Source: an uncultured Microscilla sp. (GTDB taxonomy: Bacteria; Bacteroidota; Bacteroidia; Cytophagales; Microscillaceae). Taken from it: 32,779 nucleotides of DNA. Under the pieces are notes generated by a model, which saw only the letters and a list, made by a program, of their open reading frames with translations, ran no database searches and had not been told where the DNA came from. The DNA is taken from NCBI RefSeq assembly GCF_947493425.1, contig NZ_CANLRP010000097.1, positions 1 to 32,779 of the forward strand, given 5' to 3'. Positions 8,620 through 17,165 of this stretch are shown here, piece after piece; the first letter of the stretch is position 1, and each line of letters opens with the position of its first letter. A program made the position numbers and the translations under genes.

Positions 8620-10080
8620 TCAATCACTGTTTTTCATCAACTGAATATAAAAACGAATTAATTGTTGATAGCTTTTCTTAGAAATGCGCTCATTGGTTCC
8701 ATGAAAACCATCAATTTCTTTGTTCTCCAGATACAAAGGGCTAAATCTGTAAATATTTTTGCTCAAGGTCTGATAGTGTTTAGAGTCGGTGCCTGCTACC
8801 ATGAGCGCAGGAGCCACCAATGCCTCAGGAAAAAGTTGATGAATGGTTTTTTGCAGTTTTTGAAAGCTGGTTGCCTTTACATCAGACAGTGGAACTGGAG
8901 TGTTAAACTCAGTGTTCAATATTTCTACCTTTACCTTGGGGTTGTCAATTACTTTTTTGAAGTGGGTCAGCAACGATGCTTTAGTTTCGCCAGGGCTCAA
9001 ACGCAGGTTAATTACAGAACTAGGGTTAGAAGGCATCACGTTTGGCTTAGGGCTACCCTGTAGCATAGTCGGCGCTATAGTAGTACGCAATACGGCGTTG
9101 GAAGTAGCTTTGCCAGCCATAATATTTTTAATCACTGAACTAAACAACCAACGATTGGCAAAGACCAATTTAAAACCCAAGTCCATCTCTGGAGCCAGAA
9201 AATCCATTAACTCTCCGGTAGCCCCCTGGATACTTGCTGGAAACTGGTGCGTTTCGAGGTCCACAATTGCTTGACTCAATATGCGCACAGGAGTCTGTAG
9301 CGGTGGTCGTGACGAGTGTCCCCCGTTAGCAGCCACACTTAGTTTTACATTGGCATAGCCTTTTTCTGCTACCCCTACATAAGCTACGGGCTTTGTCACT
9401 CCAGGCATTAAGCCCTTCAGCACAAACAAACCTTCGTCGAGCACATACTCTAGTTTTACCCCTCGCTTGATCAGGTATTGGGCAATTTTTTTGGCGCCTT
9501 CGTGCCCACTTATTTCTTCGTCGTGCCCAAAAGCCAGGTAAATACTACGTTTGGGTACATAACCGTTTTTAAGCAAATGTTCTACTGCTTCTAGCATTCC
9601 CAACACATTCATTTTGTCGTCCAGGGCTCCCCTCCCCCAGATAAAACCGTTGCTAATATTGCCTGCAAAAGGAGGGTGTTTCCATTTACTTTCAGTGCCT
9701 TTTTCTACAGGCACTACATCGGTATGGGCAGCCCAAAGTATTGGCTTAAGTTGGGGGTTGGCGCCTTTCCAATAGTACAGCAAACTAAATTGATTGATTT
9801 TTTTCAGCTTAAGCTGACTATGCACCAAAGGAAAACTATTGCGTAAATGCTGGTGCAGGTGTACAAAAGCCCCTGTATCTATTGGAGCTCCTCTTTTGAG
9901 CGAGATGGTGGGCAAAGTAATGGCTTTTGAAAGGTGCTCAAAGGCATTGGCAGAAATATCAACTGAAGCTACAGATTTTGGGGTCATTTGGCGTGAAGGC
10001 AAACGATAGGCATTGATAAATAACACAATGACTAACAATAACAACCCCGCCAAAAATATAAATAAGATTTTTCTTAACAT
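8620..10080 (-). CDS. membrane-anchored M20-family peptidase (carboxypeptidase S-like)
   Basis: The product is a 486-residue zinc-dependent amidohydrolase of the M20 family, nearest in style to yeast carboxypeptidase S and vertebrate PM20D1. Residues 5-24 form one N-terminal membrane helix, so the catalytic part is probably periplasmic. Metal and catalytic residues are visible: H119 and D121 in AAHTDVVP, D154 in GALDDK (metal bridge), and the E188-E189 pair in GHDEEISG (base and ligand). A late His lies in DGFHGTNE. The dimerisation lid domain falls between about 260 and 390. The substrate is probably an N-acyl amino acid or a small peptide. Element A1 occupies its upstream region. Confidence 0.9.
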   Translation of the reverse strand: MLRKILFIFLAGLLLLVIVLFINAYRLPSRQMTPKSVASVDISANAFEHLSKAITLPTISLKRGAPIDTGAFVHLHQHLRNSFPLVHSQLKLKKINQFSLLYYWKGANPQLKPILWAAHTDVVPVEKGTESKWKHPPFAGNISNGFIWGRGALDDKMNVLGMLEAVEHLLKNGYVPKRSIYLAFGHDEEISGHEGAKKIAQYLIKRGVKLEYVLDEGLFVLKGLMPGVTKPVAYVGVAEKGYANVKLSVAANGGHSSRPPLQTPVRILSQAIVDLETHQFPASIQGATGELMDFLAPEMDLGFKLVFANRWLFSSVIKNIMAGKATSNAVLRTTIAPTMLQGSPKPNVMPSNPSSVINLRLSPGETKASLLTHFKKVIDNPKVKVEILNTEFNTPVPLSDVKATSFQKLQKTIHQLFPEALVAPALMVAGTDSKHYQTLSKNIYRFSPLYLENKEIDGFHGTNERISKKSYQQLIRFYIQLMKNSD

Positions 10081-10097
10081 TATGATTTTCTAATTTC

Positions 10098-10259
10098 AGA
10101 GTATGCTTAAATTTTGTCTTCGGAGTTAAAAATGATGAGTTTTTTGTGCTGGTGAGTTGTATTTTTAAGCAAATAGCCGTAGCTATTAGCGCAAAAATCA
10201 AGGAAGCCAGCGCATAAAAATCGCTTTTTAGCCCAGATTATGATTTTTAAACATACTCT
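10098..10259. repeat. MITE-like element A, copy 1
   Basis: This 162-bp intergenic element begins AGAGTATGCTTAAA and ends TTTAAACATACTCT, 14-bp inverted ends with one mismatch. A second copy lies at 27377-27566. The first 53 bases differ from copy 2 at two sites and the last 35 are identical, while the middle has diverged. The core holds AATAGC-CGTA-GCTATT (10172-10187). It has no coding capacity and no clear target duplication. It lies between the divergent M20 peptidase and the gene at 10449; 10260-10436 shows nothing else I can name. Confidence 0.75.
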
Positions 10260-10448
10260 CAGATGATTTATTCCATGCACTATTCACAATCTCTCGTATA
10301 ATTTGTATATTTACTAACAGAGTCTGTACAACCAGAATGTTCAGTATATTACGATCACTTTTGGTATAATCAATATAAACTTACCCACATCAAAGGGTAC
10401 ACTCAACACGGGCTGATCTTTCTACATATTTACTTAATGTTTTTGTAT

Positions 10449-11054
10449 ATGGCATCATTTTTTGAGCAAATTATAAAAAAATTACTTCCTACTCAACCCA
10501 ATACTCACCAACCATTGGTGACTGAAGTACTTAAACGCTCGCAGGCTCAGCTCGAAAAATACAATGAATGGCAAAGCGACCAACAACACCTTGCCTTGAT
10601 CGAGTCTATTGCCAAGGCCTATTACCTGCGACAACAGAACATGAAGCCTGACTTGTCTATCCATATATTTGAATCACCTTATGCCAACGGTTTTGCCATT
10701 ACTTATGATGAGCAACACATGGGCAAAAATGACTTGATGTTTTTGAGTGATTATTTCAAAGATATGCTACTGCCTCTAGAGTATACACTCAGATCAGCAC
10801 AACGCGAAATCACCGATAAGGCCACCTATATAAGTACAGTAGAACGCTATTACTTAAAACCCGAAAGTAAGCAAGCCATGAGCGAAGGCAAACTCATTAA
10901 CCAACTCTATGGCAATTTACTGCTGGAAAATGTGTGGGTAGACGAAAAACCCAGTTACCTCAAAGTTTTGTCTACCATTTATGCTGATCGCTCGTTTACA
11001 CCTGCCCTTAAGTTTGACGATTTGGTGCAAATTCTTTTTCAGCTAAATCAATAA
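10449..11054 (+). CDS. conserved-looking hypothetical protein
   Basis: I do not recognise this family. It is a soluble-looking 201-residue protein (205 if the upstream in-frame ATG at 10437 is used). The MASFFEQIIKKLLP start is preferred because it opens directly into an amphipathic helix. It is mostly helical and charged. Segments that look conserved are DLSIHIFESPYANGFAITY and FLSDYFKDMLLPLEYTLRSAQRE, followed by a VERYYLKP stretch. It has no signal peptide, membrane helix or metal motif. Codon use resembles its neighbours, and the frame is clean over 600 bases. The following UbiA gene has its own promoter-like box, so co-transcription is uncertain. Confidence 0.7.
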   Translation: MASFFEQIIKKLLPTQPNTHQPLVTEVLKRSQAQLEKYNEWQSDQQHLALIESIAKAYYLRQQNMKPDLSIHIFESPYANGFAITYDEQHMGKNDLMFLSDYFKDMLLPLEYTLRSAQREITDKATYISTVERYYLKPESKQAMSEGKLINQLYGNLLLENVWVDEKPSYLKVLSTIYADRSFTPALKFDDLVQILFQLNQ

Positions 11055-11073
11055 TCCTTTCAGATAAAAACCG

Positions 11074-11081
11074 TAATTTTG
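11074..11081 (+). promoter_or_regulatory. candidate -7 box before the UbiA gene
   Basis: TAATTTTG is an exact TAnnTTTG match 40 bases upstream of the ATG at 11122, in the 67-base gap after the hypothetical gene. No good -33 TTTG was found at the expected distance. Confidence 0.35.
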
Positions 11082-11121
11082 TTGTAACAAAAATGATTGT
11101 GTAGTTTGACCTCATAGCACA

Positions 11122-12006
11122 ATGCCCCAAAACAATACGACAACATTAGTCAAAAAAGATTCCTGGACGAGCTTTCTTAAACTGGTAAGGTGGCAAAACC
11201 TGATGATCATAGTTTTTACCCAATACATGGTCAAAATTTTTCTTATCAGCCCCCAACAACCCTGGCTTACTACTTTGCAAGAACTTCCACTGCTGATCAT
11301 TGGCTCCTCTACAGTGATTGTGGCAGCGGCGGGTTATATCATAAACGATTATTATGACATTAAAATAGACCGAGTCAATAAACCCAAGCGCATTGTGATA
11401 GGGCGGCTCATTAAACGGAGGGTGGCATTAGGTGCACACTTTACCCTCAATTTTATTGGCATTGGTTTAGGTGTCTGGCTCAGCCTTAAAGTAGGCGTCA
11501 TTAACTTTATTGCGGGTTTTCTTCTTTGGTTGTACTCCAACCAGCTCAAGCGCCTGCCACTGGTGGGCAATGCAGCTATAGCGGTGCTCACAGCAATGGT
11601 GGTGATAGTGATGGCAGTATACTACGAGCAACAGCAACTGTCGCTGTTTACCTTTGCTACTTTTGCTTTTTTTATCACCATTATCCGCGAAATAATCAAA
11701 GATATGGAAGATGTAAGGGGAGATGCTACCTTTGGCTGCAAAACCCTGCCCATTGTATGGGGCATGCGTCGCACTAAAAACGTGATTTATGTATTTTTGG
11801 GTATTCTCACAGCTATCTTACTCTCTACACTCTTTGTATATCGCCATTTATTCATACTTTATTTAGTCATTTTTGTACTCCCTTCACTTTTTTTCCTTTT
11901 TACTCGCCTTCGCCGTGCCGATACCAAAAAAGAATACAGATATTTGAGTCACTTTTGCAAATTTATTATGCTGATAGGGGTGTTGAGTATGGTGTTGGTT
12001 TTTTAA
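11122..12006 (+). CDS. UbiA-family prenyltransferase
   Basis: This is a 294-residue membrane enzyme with about eight or nine helices that transfers an isoprenoid chain to an acceptor. Both Mg-diphosphate motifs are present: NDYYDIKID at residues 75-83 and DMEDVRGD at 194-201. The NKPKRIVIG extension after the first motif, and overall similarity, place it with Bacteroidota proteins often annotated as geranylgeranylglycerol-phosphate geranylgeranyltransferase. The acceptor could equally be a quinone precursor or another lipid, because UbiA substrates cannot be told apart by these motifs. The gene ends in TTTTTTAATTACGAATT, a motif shared with the repeat cluster after the ABC permease. purN follows after 136 bases. 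Confidence 0.88.
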   Translation: MPQNNTTTLVKKDSWTSFLKLVRWQNLMIIVFTQYMVKIFLISPQQPWLTTLQELPLLIIGSSTVIVAAAGYIINDYYDIKIDRVNKPKRIVIGRLIKRRVALGAHFTLNFIGIGLGVWLSLKVGVINFIAGFLLWLYSNQLKRLPLVGNAAIAVLTAMVVIVMAVYYEQQQLSLFTFATFAFFITIIREIIKDMEDVRGDATFGCKTLPIVWGMRRTKNVIYVFLGILTAILLSTLFVYRHLFILYLVIFVLPSLFFLFTRLRRADTKKEYRYLSHFCKFIMLIGVLSMVLVF

Positions 12007-12142
12007 TTACGAATTGAAAAACTAAAAAACAACCCATCAACTTGTAAATAAACGGCTTAGTAAACCAAGTTTGCAAGCTCAACATAACTAAGAACTTCTG
12101 GCTTAAAGCACCAATACCTAAGTAAAATGTAAAAAATAATTC

Positions 12143-12718
12143 ATGAAAAACATTGCTATTTTTGCTTCTGGCACGGGCAGCAACGCCCAAAAAATAATAG
12201 AACATTTCGAAGATAGCTCGCTGGCTAAAGTGAGTCTGGTGGTATCAAACAAACCTCAGGCAAAGGTACTTGACAAAGCACAAGGTTTTGGGGTGCCTAC
12301 CCAAGTGATCAACCGCCAGAGTTTTTATCAAAGCAATGAGGTAGTTGGCTTGCTCAAACAACATCAGATTGACTTGATTGTATTGGCAGGTTTTTTATGG
12401 CTGGTGCCCCAAAATCTGATTGAGGCATTTCCTCAACAGGTAATCAATATTCATCCGGCATTATTGCCCAAATACGGAGGCAAGGGTATGTATGGCATGA
12501 AGGTACACCAAGCGGTGGTGGCAAATAAGGAGACCAAAACTGGCATAACTATCCATTATGTAAACGAACACTACGACGAGGGCAAAGCTATCTTTCAGAA
12601 AAGCTGTCCAGTAGCCCCAGAAGACACGCCAGAAATGGTGTCAAAAAAAGTGCAACTACTTGAACATGAGCACTTTCCAAAAGTGGTAGAAGAATTGGCA
12701 AAAAACCTACAGATATAA
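12143..12718 (+). CDS. purN: phosphoribosylglycinamide formyltransferase
   Basis: GART catalyses the third step of purine synthesis, transferring a formyl group from 10-formyl-THF to GAR in the cytosol. At 191 residues it is the usual size for the single-domain enzyme (about 190-215). Visible signatures are ASGTGSNAQ (residues 8-15, phosphate loop), N102-I-H104-P-A-L-L-P (catalytic Asn and His), and D145 in HYDEG, completing the Asn-His-Asp set. The ATG at 12143 gives the standard MKNIAIFASG beginning. purH lies downstream on the same strand after 260 bases. The two purine genes are therefore clustered but probably not tightly co-translated. Confidence 0.95.
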   Translation: MKNIAIFASGTGSNAQKIIEHFEDSSLAKVSLVVSNKPQAKVLDKAQGFGVPTQVINRQSFYQSNEVVGLLKQHQIDLIVLAGFLWLVPQNLIEAFPQQVINIHPALLPKYGGKGMYGMKVHQAVVANKETKTGITIHYVNEHYDEGKAIFQKSCPVAPEDTPEMVSKKVQLLEHEHFPKVVEELAKNLQI

Positions 12719-12731
12719 CTAAAAAAACATG

Positions 12732-12739
12732 TAACTTTG
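12732..12739 (+). promoter_or_regulatory. candidate -7 box giving purH a long leader
   Basis: TAACTTTG matches TAnnTTTG exactly, 14 bases after the purN stop. If used, purH would have a leader of about 230 bases. That leader contains a perfect 7-bp stem TTTACCA/TGGTAAA at 12902-12923. No TTTG lies at the -33 distance and no known riboswitch was recognised. Confidence 0.3.
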
Positions 12740-12978
12740 TCGCCTAAATAAAGCCTGTCAAAAGCAGAATGCTAAGTCTTTAGCTCTCAAATAGTTACTT
12801 GATAAAATTTCGTGCAATAAAAACAGTGGGTTAGGTTTAATTTTCACACATTCACACAACCTGATTGAGTCGTTTCCCACCAGATTTATTCTTACTTAAT
12901 GTTTACCAGTACAACTTGGTAAAAGACCTGAGAGTTAGAGAACAAGGCTGAGACAAAACCCCAAAATTTTAGTATACA

Positions 12979-14502
12979 TTGAAAAAGATAGAATCTGCCC
13001 TGATTTCAGTTTTTCACAAAGAAAAACTAGACAAAATTGTCAAGCTTTTAGATCAAAATGGAGTCAAAATATACTCTACTGGTGGCACCCAAAAATTTAT
13101 CCAATCACTTGACGTAGAAGTACACGCTGTAGAAGACCTCACCGGATATCCTTCTATTTTGGGAGGTCGGGTAAAAACCTTACACCCTAAAGTTTTTGGG
13201 GGTATTCTTACCCGTAGAGAAGAAGCACAAGACACCGTTCAAATTGAGCAATACGAAATCCCTTCTATCGACCTGGTCATCGTAGACTTGTACCCATTTG
13301 AAGATACTGTGGCTTCGGGTGCCAGCGAGAGCGATATCATCGAGAAAATAGACATTGGGGGTATTTCGCTGATAAGAGCCGCCGCCAAAAATTTTAAAGA
13401 TGTAGCAGTGCTTGCCTCTCGTGAGCAATACGACGATTTTAATGCCTTGCTTGAACAAAACCAAGGGGCTACCTCTTTGGCAGACCGCAAGCGTTTGGCT
13501 GCTCAAGCGTTTGACATTAGCTCTCATTACGACACGGCTATTTTCAACTATTTCAATCAAGACGCTGAACTTCCTCGTTTCAAGCAAAGCTTCCGTCAGG
13601 CAAAAACGTTGCGTTATGGAGAAAACCCTCACCAAAAAGGTCACTTTTATGGCAATCTTGACGAGATGTTTGACCAACTGCATGGCAAAGAGTTATCGTA
13701 CAACAATCTGGTAGACGTTGATGCAGCAGTGGCATTGATGGAAGAATTTGACGAAACAGAAACAGCTTATGCCATACTCAAACATACCAATGCCTGTGGA
13801 GTAGCCACTGGGGATACTCCCAAAGATGCTTACTTAAGAGCACTTGCCGGTGATCCTGTTTCGGCTTTTGGTGGGGTAATTGTTACTAACAAAACCGTAG
13901 ACGCCGAAACTGCCGAAGAATTGCACAAGTTATTCTTTGAAGTTTTGATTGCCCCCGATTTCAACGCAGATGCGCTGGAGATTCTCAAAGGCAAGAAAAA
14001 ACGAATTTTGTTAAAAAAGAAAACAAATTTACCCGCTTCTCCGTTGTTCAAAACTTTGCTTAACGGAGTGATTGGGCAAGACAGAGATGCAACCATAGAA
14101 AGTGTTGCCGATCTGAAACCTGTGACGAAAAAAGAGGCTACTACCGATGAAATAAAAGCTTTGGTGTTTGCCAGCAAAATAGCCAAGCACACCAAGTCGA
14201 ACACTATAGTACTGGCCAAAGACAATCAGTTGTGTGCCAGTGGTGTAGGACAAACGTCGCGAGTAGATGCGCTTAAGCAAGCCATTATCAAAGCCAAAAA
14301 CTTCGGTTTTGACCTAAATGGAGCTGTGATGGCTTCTGATGCTTTTTTCCCTTTTCCCGACTGTGTAGAAATTGCCCACGAAGCAGGCATCACAGCCGTA
14401 ATTCAACCGGGGGGCTCTATCAAAGACCAGGCATCTATCGACTATTGCAACAACAACGACATAGCAATGGTCTTTACTGGGGTTCGCCATTTTAAACACT
14501 AA
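12979..14502 (+). CDS. purH: bifunctional AICAR transformylase / IMP cyclohydrolase
   Basis: This enzyme carries out the last two steps of IMP synthesis. The N-terminal MGS-like domain (about 1-150) is the cyclohydrolase, with the STGGT and GGRVKTLHPKVFGGIL signatures. The AICAR transformylase domain follows, with YGENPHQKG, LKHTNACGVATG (the catalytic Lys-His pair), DPVSAFGGVI and DAFFPFPD. At 507 residues it is a normal length. The start is TTG at 12979: an in-frame TAG sits at 12970-12972 and no in-frame ATG, GTG or other good start exists near the conserved MKKIESALISV beginning. TTG is therefore effectively forced. A divergent first 130 or so bases would be needed to argue otherwise, and they are well conserved. 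Confidence 0.96.
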   Translation: MKKIESALISVFHKEKLDKIVKLLDQNGVKIYSTGGTQKFIQSLDVEVHAVEDLTGYPSILGGRVKTLHPKVFGGILTRREEAQDTVQIEQYEIPSIDLVIVDLYPFEDTVASGASESDIIEKIDIGGISLIRAAAKNFKDVAVLASREQYDDFNALLEQNQGATSLADRKRLAAQAFDISSHYDTAIFNYFNQDAELPRFKQSFRQAKTLRYGENPHQKGHFYGNLDEMFDQLHGKELSYNNLVDVDAAVALMEEFDETETAYAILKHTNACGVATGDTPKDAYLRALAGDPVSAFGGVIVTNKTVDAETAEELHKLFFEVLIAPDFNADALEILKGKKKRILLKKKTNLPASPLFKTLLNGVIGQDRDATIESVADLKPVTKKEATTDEIKALVFASKIAKHTKSNTIVLAKDNQLCASGVGQTSRVDALKQAIIKAKNFGFDLNGAVMASDAFFPFPDCVEIAHEAGITAVIQPGGSIKDQASIDYCNNNDIAMVFTGVRHFKH

Positions 14503-14774
14503 TAACAAGTGCTTATGCTATCAATCAAGCTTTTTAGCCTGTGTATAGCTTACTTTGTTATCTTTACGGAAGTAGTAAATCAGTACTTAAAAATTTTGTA
14601 GGTTACTGTTGGCTATTCCAAAATATTTGCCTAGTGTAGTGGGTTTTTAATAAAATAGTGTGTTGAATACCTGACAGGTTAAAGCACTTGACTTAATACA
14701 AATATTAAATCTCAACTGCCTATACTAAAAGAATCTGATCGTAATAGCTGCCCGCTTTGGCTGTAATACACTTT
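14503..14774. other. gene-free stretch before element D
   Basis: These 272 bases follow purH and, with element D and the mreB leader, make a 432-base gap. The sequence is AT-rich with no credible ORF, strong hairpin or RNA gene. TAGCTTACTTTG and TATCTTTACGG near 14548-14570 are loose matches to the -7 consensus only. Confidence 0.4.
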
Positions 14775-14840
14775 GTTATACTTCGTTAATTTTAGTTAGC
14801 CGTAGCTGTGGCTACAACTGCAAAAATTACCTCCTATAAC
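14775..14840. repeat. palindromic element D before mreB
   Basis: The ends pair as GTTATA (14775-14780) and TATAAC (14835-14840). Inside, TTAATTTT pairs with AAAAATTA, and TAGCC-GTAGCTGT-GGCTA forms the tip (14797-14814). TGTTATACTTCGTTAA (14774-14789) matches 14 of 16 bases in element B (1588-1603). On the minus strand AAAATTAACGAAGT (14780-14793) is identical to 27473-27486 in element A2. It is a diverged or shortened member of the same structured repeat family. Confidence 0.55.
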
Positions 14841-14844
14841 TTTG
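14837..14844 (+). promoter_or_regulatory. candidate -7 box of mreB at the edge of element D
   Basis: TAACTTTG is an exact TAnnTTTG match about 90 bases before the preferred mreB ATG. It overlaps the last bases of element D, so the hairpin may sit over the promoter. No clear -33 TTTG was found. Confidence 0.35.
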
Positions 14845-14934
14845 AGTTCTTGCCAAAACTCGACACTTATTTTGACCAAGTTCTTAAGGGTAAATACTAT
14901 ATCTGAAAAGTTTTATAAATATTGCAAAACTACC

Positions 14935-15960
14935 ATGGGATTATTTGATTTTTTTACTGGCGACATCGCCATCGACCTTGGTACTGCCAACACTCTCATT
15001 ATCCACAAAGATAAAGTTGTGGTTGATGAACCCTCTATAATTGCCATAGATCGAAAAAACAGTAAGGTAATTGCAATTGGCAAACAAGCCATGCAAATGC
15101 ACGAAAAAACCCACCGGGAAATAGAAACTATCCGCCCTTTGAAAGATGGTGTAATCGCAGATTTTACTGCGGCTGAGCAAATGATTCGTGGTTTGATCAA
15201 AATGATCAACTCAGGAAGTCGTTTTTTCACGCCCTCTTACCGAATGGTGATTTGTATTCCTTCTGGTATTACCGAAGTAGAAAAAAGAGCGGTAAAAGAC
15301 TCGGCTGAACACTGCGGTGCACGCGAAGTATATATGATACACGAACCTATTGCAGCTGCCATAGGTATTGGTATCAATATAGATGAGCCAGTGGGTTCTA
15401 TGATTGTAGACATTGGAGGTGGTACTACCGAGATTGCTGTAATTGCCCTTTCGGGGATTGTTTGCGAGCAGTCTATCAAAACTGCTGGAGACGTGTTTAC
15501 TCAGGACATTCTAAATTATATGCGTCGTCAGCACAACCTATTAATCGGTGAGCGTTCGGCTGAACGTATCAAAATGGAAGTAGGTTCGGCAATGGCTGAA
15601 CTCGATGAACCTCCTGCCGACTACGAGGTAAGAGGGCGCGACCTGATGACGGGTATTCCTAAAACAATCAAAGTGAGTTATTCTGAGATTGCTTTTTGCC
15701 TTGACAAGTCCATCTCTAAAGTAGAAGACGGGGTATTGAAAACCCTGGAAATGTCTCCTCCAGAACTTTCTGCTGATATTTACAACAATGGTATTTATTT
15801 GACTGGTGGTGGAGCATTGCTCAAAGGTTTAGATCAGCGTTTGGCGCTTAAAACCAAGCTACCTATACATATTGCCGATGATCCATTAAGGGCTGTAGTA
15901 CGAGGTACTGGTATTGCCTTAAAAAACCTTGAAGCATACAAACCAGTATTGATGAGCTAG
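14935..15960 (+). CDS. mreB: rod-shape actin homologue MreB
   Basis: This bacterial actin polymerises on the inner face of the membrane and guides the elongation machinery. The ATG at 14935 gives 341 residues beginning MGLFDFFTGDIAIDLGTANT, which matches MreB length and N-terminus. The longer frame from 14842 would add 31 residues that run through the promoter-like region and is not favoured. ATP-binding motifs are DLGTANTLI (phosphate 1), DIGGGTTEIAV (phosphate 2) and TGGGALLKGL (adenosine loop). It is first of the mre cluster, but a 365-base gap with an inverted-repeat element separates it from mreC. It may therefore be transcribed partly on its own. Confidence 0.97.
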   Translation: MGLFDFFTGDIAIDLGTANTLIIHKDKVVVDEPSIIAIDRKNSKVIAIGKQAMQMHEKTHREIETIRPLKDGVIADFTAAEQMIRGLIKMINSGSRFFTPSYRMVICIPSGITEVEKRAVKDSAEHCGAREVYMIHEPIAAAIGIGINIDEPVGSMIVDIGGGTTEIAVIALSGIVCEQSIKTAGDVFTQDILNYMRRQHNLLIGERSAERIKMEVGSAMAELDEPPADYEVRGRDLMTGIPKTIKVSYSEIAFCLDKSISKVEDGVLKTLEMSPPELSADIYNNGIYLTGGGALLKGLDQRLALKTKLPIHIADDPLRAVVRGTGIALKNLEAYKPVLMS

Positions 15961-15998
15961 AGTAGCCTACTTAATTGACACTGTACTAAGTTTTTTAG

Positions 15999-16101
15999 TG
16001 CTAATATACACCTTATAATAATTTCTTTTGTGTATATGTTAAAATACATAGAAGAATTACTTAGTGCTTGATTTTCAGGCAGTACTTGGTGTATATTAGC
16101 A
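15999..16101. repeat. element C with perfect 14-bp inverted ends, between mreB and mreC
   Basis: TGCTAATATACACC (15999-16012) and GGTGTATATTAGCA (16088-16101) are perfect inverted copies 75 bases apart. The inside is also partly self-complementary: AATTTCTTTTGTGTAT pairs imperfectly with ATACATAGAAGAATT. It is not followed by a T run as a terminator would be, and no target duplication is obvious. It does not share the TAGC/GCTA core of elements A, B and D. The remaining gap to 16303 shows nothing recognisable. Confidence 0.6.
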
Positions 16102-16303
16102 TTTTATTTTGAAGCATATCCAAGCTTTTTATTGTGAGCTTTGTAAAATCACGCGAGTTTGCCAGCAAAACAAATAACCAAAGGCTAACAAGGCAATACT
16201 TAAAATGGTTAGTAAGAGAATACCATCGTACCCAGTCCCTGGAACCCAATGGAAAACACCGATTTATCGGGCATCTTTATAAATATTGAGAGTAAGGGAC
16301 ATT

Positions 16304-16311
16304 TAAATTTG
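16304..16311 (+). promoter_or_regulatory. candidate -7 box of mreC
   Basis: TAAATTTG is an exact TAnnTTTG match ending 14 bases before the mreC ATG, which would give a very short leader. A TTG at 16286-16288 is a possible but closely spaced -33 element. It would let mreCD-mrdA-rodA be expressed apart from mreB. Confidence 0.3.
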
Positions 16312-16325
16312 TCAGAGTAAAAAAT

Positions 16326-17165
16326 ATGCAATCGCTATTTTTATTAATCAAAAGATTCAGGACTCCCATTTTATTCCTGCTACTTGAAATTTTCTGCCTG
16401 ATATTAATTGTTACCCGCAATAAATATCAAAACACTATTTTTTATAACATTTCGAGCGAGTATACCGGACAACTGTTAGGTGTGTCGAACAGTGTCTGGG
16501 AGTATTTCAACTTGAGAGATGTAAACGAAAAGTTGGCGCAGGAAAATGCCCAGTTGCGCTATTTGGTGGCAAAAAAACAATTTGCCAAAAATGCCCAGGT
16601 AGTCCCCATTCGCGATTCGCTTATTGTAGCACAATACCAATATGATGTGGCAAAGGTAGTTAACAACTCTACCCATAAACACAATAATTACCTTACGATT
16701 AACCGGGGGAGCCTACACGGTATAAAACCTGGCATGGGGGTCATTTCTCCAGAAGGAGCAGTAGGCAAGATCAAGTCTTGCTCTAAGCACTACTCTATTG
16801 TAGTGTCATTGTTGCACTCTAAAATGAGAATTTCGTCAGAAATCAAAAAGAACAATTCATTGGGCTACATACAATGGCAAGGGGGCGACCCCTCTCAAGC
16901 CAAAATGCTGGATGTACCCCGACATTTGAACGTAGTAGAAAAAGACACCATTGTTACTTCTGGCTATAACAGTACTTTTCCGGCAGGCATTACCATTGGT
17001 GTAGTAAAAAAAGTAGGTAGAAAAGCAGAAGAAACCTTTTTTGACATTGATGTACAGCTTGCCACTGAATTCAATCAGTTGTCTTATGTATATGTCATCA
17101 AAAACAGATTAAAGTTAGAACAAGAGTCGCTTGAGCGAGAGTCATTTGAAGATATAGATGAATAA
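16326..17165 (+). CDS. mreC: rod-shape-determining protein MreC
   Basis: MreC is a bitopic periplasmic scaffold that contacts PBP2 and MreD in the elongasome. The product has 279 residues. An N-terminal membrane helix lies at about 14-30, a coiled coil at about 55-85 (NEKLAQENAQLRYLVAKKQF), and then the beta-rich MreC core. The core shows the conserved INRGSLHGIKPGMGVISPEGAVGKI phrase and the SGYNSTFPAGITIGVV region. The last 8 bases overlap the start of mreD, indicating translational coupling. Confidence 0.95.
   Translation: MQSLFLLIKRFRTPILFLLLEIFCLILIVTRNKYQNTIFYNISSEYTGQLLGVSNSVWEYFNLRDVNEKLAQENAQLRYLVAKKQFAKNAQVVPIRDSLIVAQYQYDVAKVVNNSTHKHNNYLTINRGSLHGIKPGMGVISPEGAVGKIKSCSKHYSIVVSLLHSKMRISSEIKKNNSLGYIQWQGGDPSQAKMLDVPRHLNVVEKDTIVTSGYNSTFPAGITIGVVKKVGRKAEETFFDIDVQLATEFNQLSYVYVIKNRLKLEQESLERESFEDIDE

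Noticed and set aside
12925..12960. TPP-riboswitch-like GGCTGAGACAAAACCCC before purH
   Set aside because: Only the CTGAGA-like stretch is present; the GAACCTGAT and AGGGA parts of the THI element are absent and purH is not a thiamine gene.
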